A stretch of 25,128 bases of DNA from Paulinella micropora (GCA_009731375.1 BJOX01000012.1:621642-646769); one strand, 5' to 3'. Numbered from the stretch's first letter, positions 1 through 9,118 are shown. The notes: generated by a model not told the origin, from the letters alone. Numbers and translations: made by a program.

Positions 1-689
<689 letters not shown>

Positions 690-731
690 ACAGGGACCTC
701 CCTTCCCCGGGCACCCCCACAATCTCTTTCT
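690..731. other. Short mixed-sequence island
   Basis: About 40 bases of ordinary-complexity, C-rich sequence with a CCCCGGG core lie between the A-rich tract and the poly-C run. No gene or known element is recognised. Confidence 0.5.
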
Positions 732-869
<138 letters not shown>

Positions 870-879
870 NNNNNNNNNN
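870..879. other. Assembly gap, 10 N
   Basis: Ten N between poly-T and an (ATT)n array. Ten is probably a placeholder length: three other gaps in the window are also exactly ten. Confidence 0.95.
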
Positions 880-898
880 ATTATTATTATTATTATTA

Positions 899-991
<93 letters not shown>

Positions 992-1153
992 TTACTATTC
1001 TTACTATTCTTATTATTCTTATTATTCTTATTCTTCTTCTTCTTATTATTACTATTATTATTACTATTATCATTACTATTATTATTACTATTATTATTAT
1101 TAGTATTATTATCACTATTCCTATTATTACTATTCCTATTATTATTATTATTA

Positions 1154-1203
<50 letters not shown>
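880..1203. repeat. (ATT)n microsatellite with CTT/ACT/ATC variants
   Basis: A nearly continuous ATT trinucleotide array of 324 bp. The middle part, roughly 990-1140, carries scattered ACT, CTT and ATC variant units, while the two ends are almost pure. The poly-Ile frame across it has no coding meaning. Confidence 0.95.
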
Positions 1204-1215
1204 GTTCTTTTTTTA

Positions 1216-1282
1216 TCCTCTCTCTCTCTCTCTCTCTCTTTCATTCTCTCTCGTTCATTCTTTCTCTCTTTTTCTCTTTCTT

Positions 1283-1319
<37 letters not shown>

Positions 1320-1345
1320 CTCTTTCTCTCTTTCTCTCTTTCTCG
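1216..1345. repeat. CT/CTTT low-complexity tract
   Basis: Pyrimidine-only (CT)n, (CTTT)n and (CTTTCT)n sequence directly precedes the broken gene at 1369. It ends 24 bp before that gene's first ATG and could be mistaken for a CT-rich promoter, but no TATA box or initiator is recognisable beside it. Confidence 0.9.
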
Positions 1346-1368
1346 CTTTGCTTGTTTAGCTATGTGTG

Positions 1369-2337
1369 ATGGACCTCGAACCTGAACAATTCTCTGACCG
1401 GCCATGGAAGCATCCTCGATTGGACAGTGACTCGGAGCAGACCCCCGACCCCTCCCTCCAGTCGCAGCATAGATTGGATGTCAAGGAAGATGAATCTCTG
1501 CCCCTCTACGTGTGTTTTAATGTTGAGATCCAGAGACATGTGCGGCCGAGGAATATTGCCAGACGATACACATTTAAACATAGGAAACCAGGACAGAGAA
1601 GGGAATGCAGACCCGCTGCGTTAAAACGACTCTTAGGCATGACTCTAGTGGAGCTGGGACGGCAGGTGCAGTCAATTTGCTGCAGCACCAGCCATTGTAC
1701 CGTGGGCGTTCAGCTGATGGCTGTCATCCACTGTCGCATCAGTAATCTCGCAAAAGCATTGAAGGAACTTACTGCTTGGGTTACCAGTCAATTGGATGCA
1801 TACTCTACTGCTGAAAACACGCGGGAGTACAGGTTCAGAGAGCACCGCGTCTGTCGTGTAATGTGGATGAGGATTCACGGCATAGGACGGAAGACGATGG
1901 CAAGGGCCCTCAAGCTGTTCAGGAACTATAAGAAGTTCTACCGGACTGTGCGGAATACTAAGGGCATGTGCCAAGGTGATTGGATTTACTCGTTCCTATT
2001 CGAGTATTTTTCGAAGAGGGCACAGACTGTTGCTGACGGATGGTGGCATCTTCAGAGGGTTGATAACTTTCCCCATATCTACGCCTTCGTCACCCAAGCT
2101 TGGACTGAGAATATTCCTGGTATTGGACTACCGCCTGGCCCCCCAGCGTCGGAGGTCGCAATGAAGAAAGTGAAAAAAGCTGACTTCAACTTTGTGAGAG
2201 GAATGAGAGAAGGCGAATGGGGACTCTGTGAACTATGCTTCAACTTGGCTGAAAAGCAGGAGCAGGGCTTCGACGGTGCTACAGACGAGGCTGGGTGGGT
2301 AGCAGACAACGAGCTGCACAACAAAGTCCACTGGTAG
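1369..2337 (+). pseudogene. Segment 1 (N-terminal, 322 residues) of the broken gene
   Basis: ATG at 1369 is the first good start after the CT-rich tract; the GTG just before it is unlikely to be used in a eukaryote. Residues 1-45 are acidic and Pro/Ser-rich, and residues 56-88 are Arg/Lys-rich. Residues 158-195 (starting near EHRVCRVMW) have the look of a helix-turn-helix, with a Gly-Ile-Gly turn at 171-173 followed by a basic helix. Similar short motifs occur upstream of the catalytic core in some transposase families, but this is inference from pattern only. A CELC pair sits at 287-290. The segment ends at TAG 2335-2337 and the same frame stays open through 2338-2352 into the next segment, which argues for a nonsense mutation rather than a natural end. 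Confidence 0.5.
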
Positions 2338-2352
2338 TGCAGGAAGGGGTCG

Positions 2353-2856
2353 ATGCGACGCCAGCATGAAGCAGCTGCTAGCCCCAGGTACTTCTCGTGC
2401 TGGACTATCGACATGAGCAAACCTTTTTATCTTCCCAGCTGTCGACGTTTGTTGGACGATTTTAAAAACAAAAAAGTTCTTCAACTTAACTGGGGAGGTG
2501 CTATCTCCTTTATTGGAAGGACTGAATTTATCCTTGTTCATGGTCTAGAAATTCAACACAGTGCGAATTCGAACGTCACGTTCCTCTACCACCTCATTAG
2601 GTGGGATATTTTCCACCCCGACACTCAAACGGCGATGACGTTGTCGTTTGAGGTAGACGGCGCTCCTGAGAACACTGCAATTTCAATGCATGGCTTATGC
2701 AATGAAATCGTTGTATCAGGCTGGAAAGATAAAGTCAGAGCAATGAGGATGGTCCGGTTTCACACGCATAATATACAGGACCAGCGGCATTACGTGATTC
2801 GATACTTCGGCTGGAATCGGACATTCACGACCACGAATTCAGCACAGGCCTTGTGA
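2353..2856 (+). pseudogene. Segment 2 (middle, about 167 residues) of the broken gene
   Basis: It is in frame with segment 1 and separated from it by one stop and five sense codons, so the ATG at 2353 is probably internal Met and not a real start. It is rich in hydrophobic and aromatic residues spaced like a folded domain. There are no obvious membrane segments and no recognised catalytic motif; an acidic-triad (DDE) nuclease core cannot be demonstrated by eye. It ends at TGA 2854-2856, one codon before the next in-frame ATG. Confidence 0.45.
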
Positions 2857-2859
2857 AAG

Positions 2860-3408
2860 ATGCTACTTGGATATCGATCCACTGGCAAACGAGCTGTCCT
2901 TGTGCTGTTGACCGAAAACTATGATTGGGAATCATGGTTCAAGCAGGCATGGAACAAGAACGTGAAACAAGTTACGCGACCTTTGGCGTGGGAGTATTCA
3001 GCGCCAGATCGTGAAGGAGAGCCTGCTAAGGTTCGATACAAGATGTATGGAGACGCCACATCAAAGTGGGTCGGAGAGGACGCTCAGGTAGATGGTTCTC
3101 CCCTCTATCAATTCCTCGGCCGTCCGCTCGGTAAATCAAATAAACTACCTCCTCACAACTGGGTATCAGAGCGACATCGAAATGATCTGGAACAAATCTT
3201 GTCGCAGGAATATTGCAGTGCAGAAGAGAAGGAGTGGTTGAAGGAAAATAGTATCACTCTCTCCTGGACAAGGCTACATTTCACTGGACCTGAGGGGAAG
3301 GTGATCTGCCAGGTCTGCCTGCATATGTTCAATGTCGCGATAAAAGGGGTCATTTATGGCGTGCTGATTTTCGCGTTTTGGGCCCCTTCCAGACAAGCTG
3401 TGGGATAA
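2860..3408 (+). pseudogene. Segment 3 (182 residues) of the broken gene
   Basis: Same frame as segments 1 and 2. A Trp/Tyr/Lys-rich stretch at residues 21-45 (YDWESWFKQAW onward) is followed by a Gly/Asp-rich loop and a CQVC pair at residues 150-153. The last 20 or so residues look unlike the rest: hydrophobic, with low charge. In the neighbouring frame the DNA from 3368 reads charged, gene-like sequence straight into segment 4. The true reading therefore probably shifts frame near 3344-3367 and the TAA at 3406-3408 is a by-product. Confidence 0.45.
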
Positions 3409-3913
3409 GCCACCGACGCGAGGAATCGCGATGGAGGCAAGAGATCATATTACAAAAGAAGAAGCGAATGATGTGGCATTTGTTCGAATCAAATCTCGTG
3501 AGCCCACAGGTCCGCATCCGAAGGCATGGCCTGGAGCGAGGAGGATGACAGACGATGAAAAGCGAGAATGGGCAGCTGCGGGCGAAGGCAAGGTTGATTG
3601 CACATCATTTATATCTGCAGCGATAGCAGAAAGTGAGACTATTGATGTTTTCTCCAAGAAAAAGGGAGTAACTGTGGCTCGACTCAAAGACTTTTGCAGA
3701 GACAAGGGACTTCCTCTCGGAGGAAAGAAGCCGGACTTAATTCTTCGGGTGTGGTCATATCGCATTGATTTAGCTGAACAAGCAGAACTGGATGTTGAAC
3801 AACCAGATCTTGATGCAGATCAAGTTAGTGATCAAGAGGAATTGGAGAGTTATGAAGCAGAGCAGGCAGTTTCGGACGTAGAAGACATGGAAGTAAGTGA
3901 TAAAGATGAATAA
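3368..3913 (+). pseudogene. Segment 4: SAP-like DNA-binding motif and acidic tail
   Basis: This frame is open from 3368; an ATG occurs at 3431. Counting from that ATG, residues 79-110 (GVTVARLKDF ... GLPLGGKKPDLI) match the SAP pattern: Leu-Lys in helix 1, a Gly-Leu-Pro turn, Gly-Lys-Lys, then a Leu-rich helix 2. SAP is a short helix-extended-helix module that binds DNA, often at scaffold-attachment or repair sites. Residues 117-160 are almost all Asp/Glu with Ser/Gln/Val, a flexible acidic tail. It ends at TAA 3911-3913. An ATTAAA hexamer follows at 3941-3946 and may be a poly(A) signal. The SAP call is from pattern memory; the rest has no recognised family. Confidence 0.55.
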
Positions 3914-4860
3914 ATTTCGTTTGAAGATCATATTAATATTATTAAAATGTGTTTTATTTTTGAAATTATATTAATACGAAATTAATAAGAAATTAATTAA
4001 TGAAAATTTATATTAATATCTAAATTTACTTTTTTTTAATAGCACAAAATTATTAATATTATCAACTTGATTTGAGAATGTAAATATTAACACAACATAA
4101 AATCGATATATATAATGAAAATTTTAAATATTTAAAAATATCATTATTAATAAAATAATATAAATATGAAATTTTGGTAAATGAAATATACACATTATTT
4201 ATATATGAAATATAAAAACATTAGTAACGGTTATTTCATCCTGATGATCAGGACTATCATAATTTCAAAAAATTTAAATTTTAAATGTTTTCATGAGATA
4301 CATTAATTATTTTACTCAATAAAAGCAAGTGTTCATATTTAAATTTTATTTTTATATAAATAGAGATAGATTGATATATTTCGATATAAAAGGTGCACTC
4401 ACTTTTAGCCGAATTGAATGCGTATACATAGGCTACATAAACATGAATTACAACCGCAATGCCAGCACACCTAAACAACCTCATATTCTGTTCTGTCTAT
4501 CTGTGTCTTTCGATTTGTTGGTTGTGTTGCGTGTGCAGAAAACTCTAGTCAATAAGTCATAGATTTTGTGTGTTTTTGTTACCTGTTGTTTTCTAATCGT
4601 TTTCACTTTTTATTGTATTTCAAGCAATATACAGTTTTTGAAACATTTCTTTCAAGCACAACTCATGATGGTTGCACATGCACGTAAACATAACTTTATA
4701 TGTGTGTTCCACACCAGAATCACAGAGAAAAATGCAGAGAATACACAGTTTTTGGAAGGAATAATATGTACAATTACACCTAAAATTACATGTTTCACAA
4801 AATTCAGGCAATCTTTATGTATGTTATGTATGTATATTTGTGTGTTAAGATGTCTTGAAG
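3914..4860. other. AT-rich intergenic DNA
   Basis: Very AT-rich, with many ATTAAT and AAATAT words and no sustained coding signal. Short open frames of 67-109 codons in 4281-4895 show no motif and look like chance. A 15-bp near-perfect palindrome (TCCTGAT-G-ATCAGGA) sits at 4239-4253. The sharp fall in GC right after the broken gene marks its 3' boundary. Confidence 0.6.
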
Positions 4861-4866
4861 CTGGCT

Positions 4867-5088
4867 CTAGGTTTTCGTTCTTGGAGTTTCCTTGAGTGCT
4901 TCAAAAAGGTATGTTGTTTTCCTTTCAACTTCCTCATAGATGCTTGTTTTTTTAGGTTTACTAGCTGATTTCGCTCCCTTCTTGGGAGAGGTTGCATTTG
5001 TTGTCTTGCTCTCCCCGTCCGCATTTGAAAATGTGAGCAGATTTTGTTTTTTAAGCTTAGTACTTATTTGAAAAGAAAGTTTTACTTT
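4867..5088 (-). CDS. Possible C-terminal coding fragment, Lys/Ser/Glu-rich, no start seen
   Basis: The minus strand is open for 73 codons, from just after a TGA at 5089-5091 down to a TAG at 4867-4869. It has no ATG at its upstream end, so it would have to be a last exon or a remnant. The C-terminal half is strikingly protein-like in AT-rich surroundings: a Lys/Ser/Ala/Pro linker (SPKKGAKSASKPKKTS) followed by an amphipathic, charged helix-like stretch (IYEEVERKTTYLFEALKETP). A possible acceptor-like AG lies near its upstream end, but no upstream exon is identified. Chance, or a decayed exon of a chromatin-type protein, are both possible. Confidence 0.3.
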   Translation of the reverse strand, partial: KVKLSFQISTKLKKQNLLTFSNADGESKTTNATSPKKGAKSASKPKKTSIYEEVERKTTYLFEALKETPRTKT

Positions 5089-5128
5089 TCAAAATTATTG
5101 TATATTTATTTATCTCATTATTGAGGGA

Positions 5129-5201
5129 CAGTGATGAGAAAGATGAGAAAGAGGAGAAAGATGAGAAGGAGGATGACGAGGACGACGATGATGGGGAGCG
5201 G
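5129..5201. repeat. GA-rich low-complexity tract (GATGAGAAA-like)
   Basis: Purine-rich imperfect repeats. One plus-strand frame reads an acidic Ser/Asp/Glu/Lys stretch ending in TAA at about 5200, but the low-complexity DNA explains it equally well. No gene is called. Confidence 0.55.
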
Positions 5202-6242
5202 TAACTCAGACAGACTCGGAAAACGGGGTAACAAAGGGGGGTGTGGAAGGGGCATATATAAGGTTTCGACCCTCGAGGCTTTATATATTACAGACATGCG
5301 GGGCACTGATAGACTCACAGAAGCGGCATAATGGGGACTAAGAGCGGAATCAAAGAGAGACTTTGATTATTGGGGGGCAGAAGGGATGATTGGGAAGATA
5401 GATAGGGGATATGTACCATTTGTGTTATCGGCTCTCAGGTTCGTTTCAAGCATGGCGTGAGTTTCAGAGCTGGGGGGACCGCGGCGGGGCCCGGGTAGCA
5501 AAGGTTTCGGGGCGCCTTTCGGATTTCTTGCCTATGTTGCCTCTGGGCTGGGCGATCGGGACTACAACGGGCCAGGGGGCATCAAGGGGCTATTAAAAGC
5601 CAGAGATACAACTGCGGGCACGTTTCTGATGGGCGGATTCAGTTCGACACGGGGGGTCGAGATCGATAATGTTTTTTCGGGACGAATGAGATGAGGGAAG
5701 GGCCATCATGCCTGGCCGAAGGATCGGGATGGTGCACGAGGGGCGCCCCAACTTCAATGCGGCGGGATCAGCTTCAAGGCGGCGCGGCTCGGCGAGCTTC
5801 GGATCGGCGGAATCAGAGAAGCTTCAAGTCCGAGGTAAAGGAACGCGGTGGGAAGTAGTCTGAGCGGAGTCTGAGCGGAGCTGCCGGGCCGCGCACAAGG
5901 CGGGCGGTGCTGCAAGGGTTACTACTCGCTCGGGTTAGTATAGACCGGGATAGTATAGACCGACACTAGGTCGGGGGGACGATGAATGACTAGAGGCCGG
6001 CTCTGTGGGAAGTCGGGGAAGCTGCAAGTATTTAATTCGGGTCATATGTAGCAACAGTCATACGGGGATGGGGAAGTGCAGGGTGGTTCCGAGTAATATG
6101 ACGTATGGGTAATGGGCAGTGGCAACGGGTTTATTCAGGCTTGCCAGAACTTATATTACCTCGAAATCACTCAACACTTCATGTTCACGGGTATCTGGAA
6201 TCGCGGGCAACGGGTGGGGGCGGGTGGTAGTAAGTATCATCT
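5202..6242. other. GC-rich, G-skewed non-coding region with short local duplications
   Basis: No sustained coding frame is found. The plus strand is G-rich, in contrast to the AT-rich DNA on the left. Small local tandem duplications are visible: a GTCTGAGCGGA unit twice near 5857-5880, TAGTATAGACCG at 5936-5947 and 5951-5962, and a CTTCAA-GCGGCG unit near 5750-5785. They look like slippage-type duplications in decaying DNA. Confidence 0.5.
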
Positions 6243-6380
6243 TGGCGAATGGCCCAACTTGAAGTTACTCAACTTTTAAGAAATAATTATTTAATAACAG
6301 GGGTTTACCAGACCACGAGTGACCGTGCTCACCTATTTGCATAAGATTAGGTAAGTACTACTAGTGTAAGTTCAAGTGAA
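6243..6380 (+). repeat. Diverged dispersed repeat, copy 1 (contains ATTTGCAT)
   Basis: Begins TTGGCGAAT..GGCCCAACTTGAA and shares ordered blocks with 6762-6905: the start block, the octamer ATTTGCAT at 6335-6342, and a GTGTAAGTTC block near 6364-6373. DNA between the blocks is diverged and of differing length. This indicates an old duplicated or dispersed element of about 140 bp with no recognised family. Confidence 0.5.
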
Positions 6381-6761
6381 AGGGCAAGGTTTGGGTAAAG
6401 AGTAGGGCATGTGTATGGTCTCCAGGGCTTGTGAGCTGTGCTCACGACGAAGGTTCTGAAATAGAAGTTTGTGGTGTAGAATCGGTTTTGGTTGTGTTGT
6501 ATTGCGTAGTAACGGATGTGAGGGAGTTGAAGTGGAAGGATGAGTAGTACGGTCAGAGTGAGAAAATTACAAGCTGATACAGTGGATAAAAAAGGAAAGT
6601 GCATTTGCCAGTAGTAAAAAGGGAAATTTTCCAGTGCACCCATGGCGTGAAAAAACTGGGAAAGTGGAAAAAAGTTTGAAATGAATTGCTCGAAATAAAT
6701 TGTATTGCATTATAATACGTTAATAGTTCCTCGATGATTTAATTAAAATCTTACGCAGTGT
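6381..6761. other. No feature seen
   Basis: Mixed-complexity DNA between the two diverged repeat copies. A 98-codon minus-strand open frame at 6347-6643 has no motif and overlaps the repeat, so it is not called. Confidence 0.4.
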
Positions 6762-6905
6762 TGGCGAATCAGTGGCCCAACTTGAAATTTTGTTTAATTC
6801 ATTACTTGAATACGAGTACGACGGACCGTCACTCAGCGGGTTCGTATTTGCATTTTATTAATATCATCATCCCGAGGTTGGTCGGCTGCGGTGTAAGTTC
6901 GACTT
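6762..6905 (+). repeat. Diverged dispersed repeat, copy 2 (contains ATTTGCAT)
   Basis: Same order of blocks as the copy at 6243-6380: TTGGCGAATcagTGGCCCAACTTGAA, then ATTTGCAT at 6846-6853, then GTGTAAGTTCGA near 6891-6902. It has a 3-bp insertion in the first block relative to copy 1. Confidence 0.5.
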
Positions 6906-7268
6906 CTCGCGCGCATATGGGTGAGCGCGCTCGGGGGGGAGACTGAGGGATTATGACTGCCCACCCGCTCAGGCTATATAATGGCAATACTTACCGTCCC
7001 GGTCTGTCGGTTATCCTTCAAGTTGGTCTGGAGATTAGGACGGAGTCCCTACTTTAGCTATTCGGGGGCCTCAGTCTTCGGATGATATCGTTAGGACAGT
7101 TATCTGTTATTAAACTAGTATCGTACTATTGTAACAGCTCGCCGCCGCCCGGTTAAGCGCCGGGTCACGTTAATACCTCGGGAGTCAGCGGCGCTTCCGA
7201 GTTTCATGAGCAGCCGGGCGTCATTTTCCTCCGAGGCTTGTGAAGGCTTCCCGGACCACCTATACTAT
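6906..7268. other. GC-rich intergenic DNA with TATA-like site and short hairpins
   Basis: A TATATAA sequence at 6975-6981 lies just before ATACTTACC at about 6986-6994, which by itself resembles the 5' end of U1 snRNA. The following 150 bases do not continue like U1, so no RNA gene is called. A CCCGG-TTAAGCG-CCGGG hairpin lies near 7147-7166. No coding frame is supported. Confidence 0.4.
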
Positions 7269-7533
7269 GATATCCCTACTAGTGGCAAGTATTTTCTTAA
7301 TTTAAAATTGACTGACTGCGTGAAAAAATTTGAACGGTATATGTTATAATATGTACTTTTTCAAACTACTACTAAAATTACAAAGCCAAATCAACGCTTT
7401 CAACTCACCGCTGCGAATGGCAAATACTGATTCTATTAACATCATTAAAAGTTGATTGCGGGAAAAACATCAAATTTCGCAGTCGAAATTGAACATAACT
7501 AAATGAACATAATCCAAATCATTCCAAGTTCTG
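7269..7533 (+). repeat. Direct repeat of 274-bp period, copy 1
   Basis: From TACTAGTGGCAAG (7277) to CCAAGTTCTG (7533) the sequence is repeated almost unchanged at 7544-7798. Differences are scattered substitutions and a few short indels, notably the loss in copy 2 of part of the stretch corresponding to 7312-7355. It is AT-rich and non-coding, and reads as a dimer of a satellite or mobile-element end. Confidence 0.85.
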
Positions 7534-7543
7534 ATCACTTATA

Positions 7544-7798
7544 ATATCACTACTAGTGGCAAGTATTTTCTTAATTTAAAATTGTTTGCGTGAACAATTT
7601 GAACGGTATATTCTATTAATTTTTTTCAAATTACCACTAAAATTACAAAGCCAAATCAACGCTTTCAACTCACCACTGCGAATGGCAAGTACTGATTCTA
7701 TTAATATCATTAAAAGTTGATTACGGGAAAAACATCAAATTTCGCAGTCGACATTGAACATCACTAAATGAACATAATCCAAATCATTGCAAGTTCTG
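7544..7798 (+). repeat. Direct repeat of 274-bp period, copy 2
   Basis: Second copy of the 7269-7533 unit, offset by 274 bp at the TACTAGTGGCAAG anchor (7551). The 3' two-thirds, from ACTAAAATTACAAAGCC to AAGTTCTG, is very close to copy 1, while the 5' part is shortened. The 10-bp junction between copies is AT-rich. Confidence 0.85.
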
Positions 7799-7833
7799 TT
7801 AAATCTCAACGAGTGAGAGTCTGAGATGCCACC

Positions 7834-7851
7834 GACTGTTGTCAGACAGTC
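7834..7851. other. Stem-loop, 6-bp stem
   Basis: GACTGT (7834-7839) pairs with ACAGTC (7846-7851) around a 6-nt loop. It lies shortly after the 274-bp repeat pair. Short enough to be chance. Confidence 0.4.
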
Positions 7852-7891
7852 AGCAATACTAAATCAAATGTCTGCCTTCTGAAAGTTACAG

Positions 7892-7921
7892 GCTTCCTTT
7901 TCATCTCTACGAAAAGGAAGC
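7892..7921. other. Stem-loop, perfect 11-bp stem, 8-nt loop
   Basis: GCTTCCTTTTC (7892-7902) is the exact reverse complement of GAAAAGGAAGC (7911-7921), with loop ATCTCTAC. No U-run follows, so it is not a typical Pol III terminator, and it does not match the histone 3' stem-loop. Function unknown. Confidence 0.7.
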
Positions 7922-8258
7922 GCTCAAGTCTCCATTTATTTAAATCTTAAAGTCGCCAAGTAAGCGGGATCATAAAATATATTAACTTTTGTTAATAGGT
8001 GACCTTACCGCGCTGGGCCAGAGGGTGTCCCTGCCGGCTCGTAATTTTTCTGGCATGTCACACACCAGTACTCCCAGTACTCTTTCTTCTCAATCGCCAG
8101 CCCTGGGAGCCAAAATTAGACACACAGACATTCATTATTGAGGACAGTAAAGTGCAAACATCTTCCAACTTTGGCCTCATTCTTCCCAAGCAATATTTGA
8201 AGTACAACAATCATATAATGCTGAGCATGTCATTTGAAAGCCCTTGTTTAAATGGATT
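7922..8258. other. Unique sequence, no gene seen
   Basis: Ordinary-complexity DNA between the stem-loop and the ATGT array. The 182-codon frame starting at 7999 depends on the microsatellite for half its length, and its first part shows no motif. Confidence 0.5.
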
Positions 8259-8259
8259 T

Positions 8260-8906
8260 ATGCATGCATGCACGCATGCATGCATGCATGCATGCATGTA
8301 TGTATGTATGTATGTATGTATGCATGTATGTATGTATGTATGTATGTATGGTATGTATGTATGGTATGTATGTATGCATGTATGTATGTGTGTATGTATG
8401 CATGCATGTATGCATGTATGTATGCATGTGTGTATACCTTCGAAGCTGCAAGTTGGTCAACGTGAGCTGGTGTATGTATGTATATATGTATGTACGTACG
8501 TACGTAGGTACGTACCTACCTACCTACCTACGTACGTACGTACGTAAGTATGTACACACATACATACACACACACACGTACATACATACATACATACATA
8601 CATACATACACGCATATGTACATACGTACACACATACATACATATACATGGACAACGTGAGCTGGTGTGTGCATGAATGTACGTATGTACATACGTACAT
8701 ACGTACCTACGTTTACGTACGAATGTATGTACGCATGTACGCATGTACGTACGTACGTACGTATGTACCTACGTACGTACACGTAGTATGTACGTATGAT
8801 GTATGTATGTATGCATGTATGTATGCATGTATGTATGTATGTATGTATGTATGTACAAACAGACATAGTCTATTGTATGTATGCATGCATGTGTAAATGC
8901 ATGTAC
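8260..8906. repeat. (ATGT)n/(ATGC)n/(ACGT)n microsatellite complex
   Basis: Tetranucleotide arrays change type along the region: ATGC/ATGT at 8262-8430, ACGT with CCTA at 8490-8550, CATA at 8551-8645, and ACGT/ATGT at 8675-8870. Two non-repeat islands carry a shared motif: 8436-8470 (ACCTTCGAAGCTGCAAGTTG onward) and 8650-8670 (GGACAACGTGAGCTGGTGTG). A third copy closes the array at 8907-8941. Open frames on both strands only translate the repeat. Confidence 0.9.
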
Positions 8907-8941
8907 ACCTTCGTCGCTGCAAGTTGGACAGCGTGAGCCGG
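8907..8941 (+). repeat. Third copy of the array-interrupting motif
   Basis: ACCTTCGTCGCTGCAAGTTG followed by GACAGCGTGAGCCGG matches 8436-8470 with a few substitutions; the second half also matches 8650-8670. It suggests the ATGT blocks grew within a larger ancestral repeat unit. Confidence 0.6.
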
Positions 8942-9004
8942 ATATGGGATCACCCGCTCTGCCCATCCAATAACACAATATTAGCATAGTACATTATGCG
9001 GCTA

Positions 9005-9073
9005 GCCACAAATTTGACGTGTTTTGCGGGCGCGCCGGGATGGCGAGCCCGCAAAACACGTTAAATCTGGCGC
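9005..9073. repeat. Inverted repeat, 27-bp arms, 15-nt spacer
   Basis: Arm 9005-9031 and arm 9047-9073 are reverse complements at 23 of 27 positions. The inner 15 pairs are perfect (arm core ACGTGTTTTGCGGGC) and all four mismatches lie in the outer 12. The spacer 9032-9046 is GC-rich. It would form a strong hairpin in DNA or RNA. It could be a foldback element, but no target-site duplication was found by eye. Confidence 0.8.
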
Positions 9074-9081
9074 GTAGTTTT

Positions 9082-9118
9082 ATCGGTAATCTTACCACAT
9101 TTTGTGGAGGTGACCGAT
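9082..9118. other. Nested stem-loop
   Basis: ATCGGT (9082-9087) pairs with ACCGAT (9113-9118), enclosing CCACA-TTT-TGTGG (9095-9107). It lies 8 bp from the stronger inverted repeat at 9005-9073. The two may be parts of one structured element. Confidence 0.5.

Larger units (their letters stand above)
1369..3913 (+). pseudogene. Broken intronless gene with SAP-like C-terminus, probably mobile-element derived
   Basis: Three long open segments (1369-2337, 2353-2856, 2860-3408) lie in one frame and are separated only by single stops: TAG at 2335-2337 and TGA at 2854-2856. The fourth segment (3431-3913) is in the next frame, which is already open from 3368, so one frameshift lies within about 3344-3408. 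Read together this is one protein of about 850 residues. Composition is normal and protein-like, unlike the microsatellites around it. I do not recognise the whole protein. The visible signs are a basic Arg-rich N-terminal region, a CxxC pair in two segments, a SAP-like motif near the C-terminus and a strongly acidic tail. A single intronless gene of this size with DNA-binding features, lying in repeat DNA and carrying several inactivating changes, best fits a decayed transposon or integrated-element gene. A retrocopy of a cellular gene is an alternative. Confidence 0.6.

Noticed and set aside
1369-3913. A prokaryote- or virus-like operon of four genes
   Set aside because: Three segments are in the same frame with one stop between each, and the fourth is a one-base shift away. 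A single broken gene is simpler.
4239-4253. Hammerhead ribozyme core (CTGATGA)
   Set aside because: The heptamer is present but the GAAA box and the flanking stems needed are absent. The site is better described as a short palindrome.
5120-5201. Acidic C-terminal exon reading Ser/Asp/Glu/Lys to a TAA
   Set aside because: The purine-rich low-complexity DNA predicts such a frame, and no upstream coding or clear splice acceptor was found.
6347-6643. 98-codon minus-strand open frame
   Set aside because: No motif, it overlaps a diverged repeat, and the length is within chance expectation.
6986-7150. U1 snRNA gene starting ATACTTACC after a TATA-like box
   Set aside because: Only the first nine bases match U1; the following sequence does not show the U1 stem-loops or Sm site.
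8244-8896. Long Met-Tyr-Val-Cys open frames on both strands
   Set aside because: They are direct translations of (ATGT)n and related tetranucleotides. Overlapping frames are open on both strands and there is no non-repeat domain.
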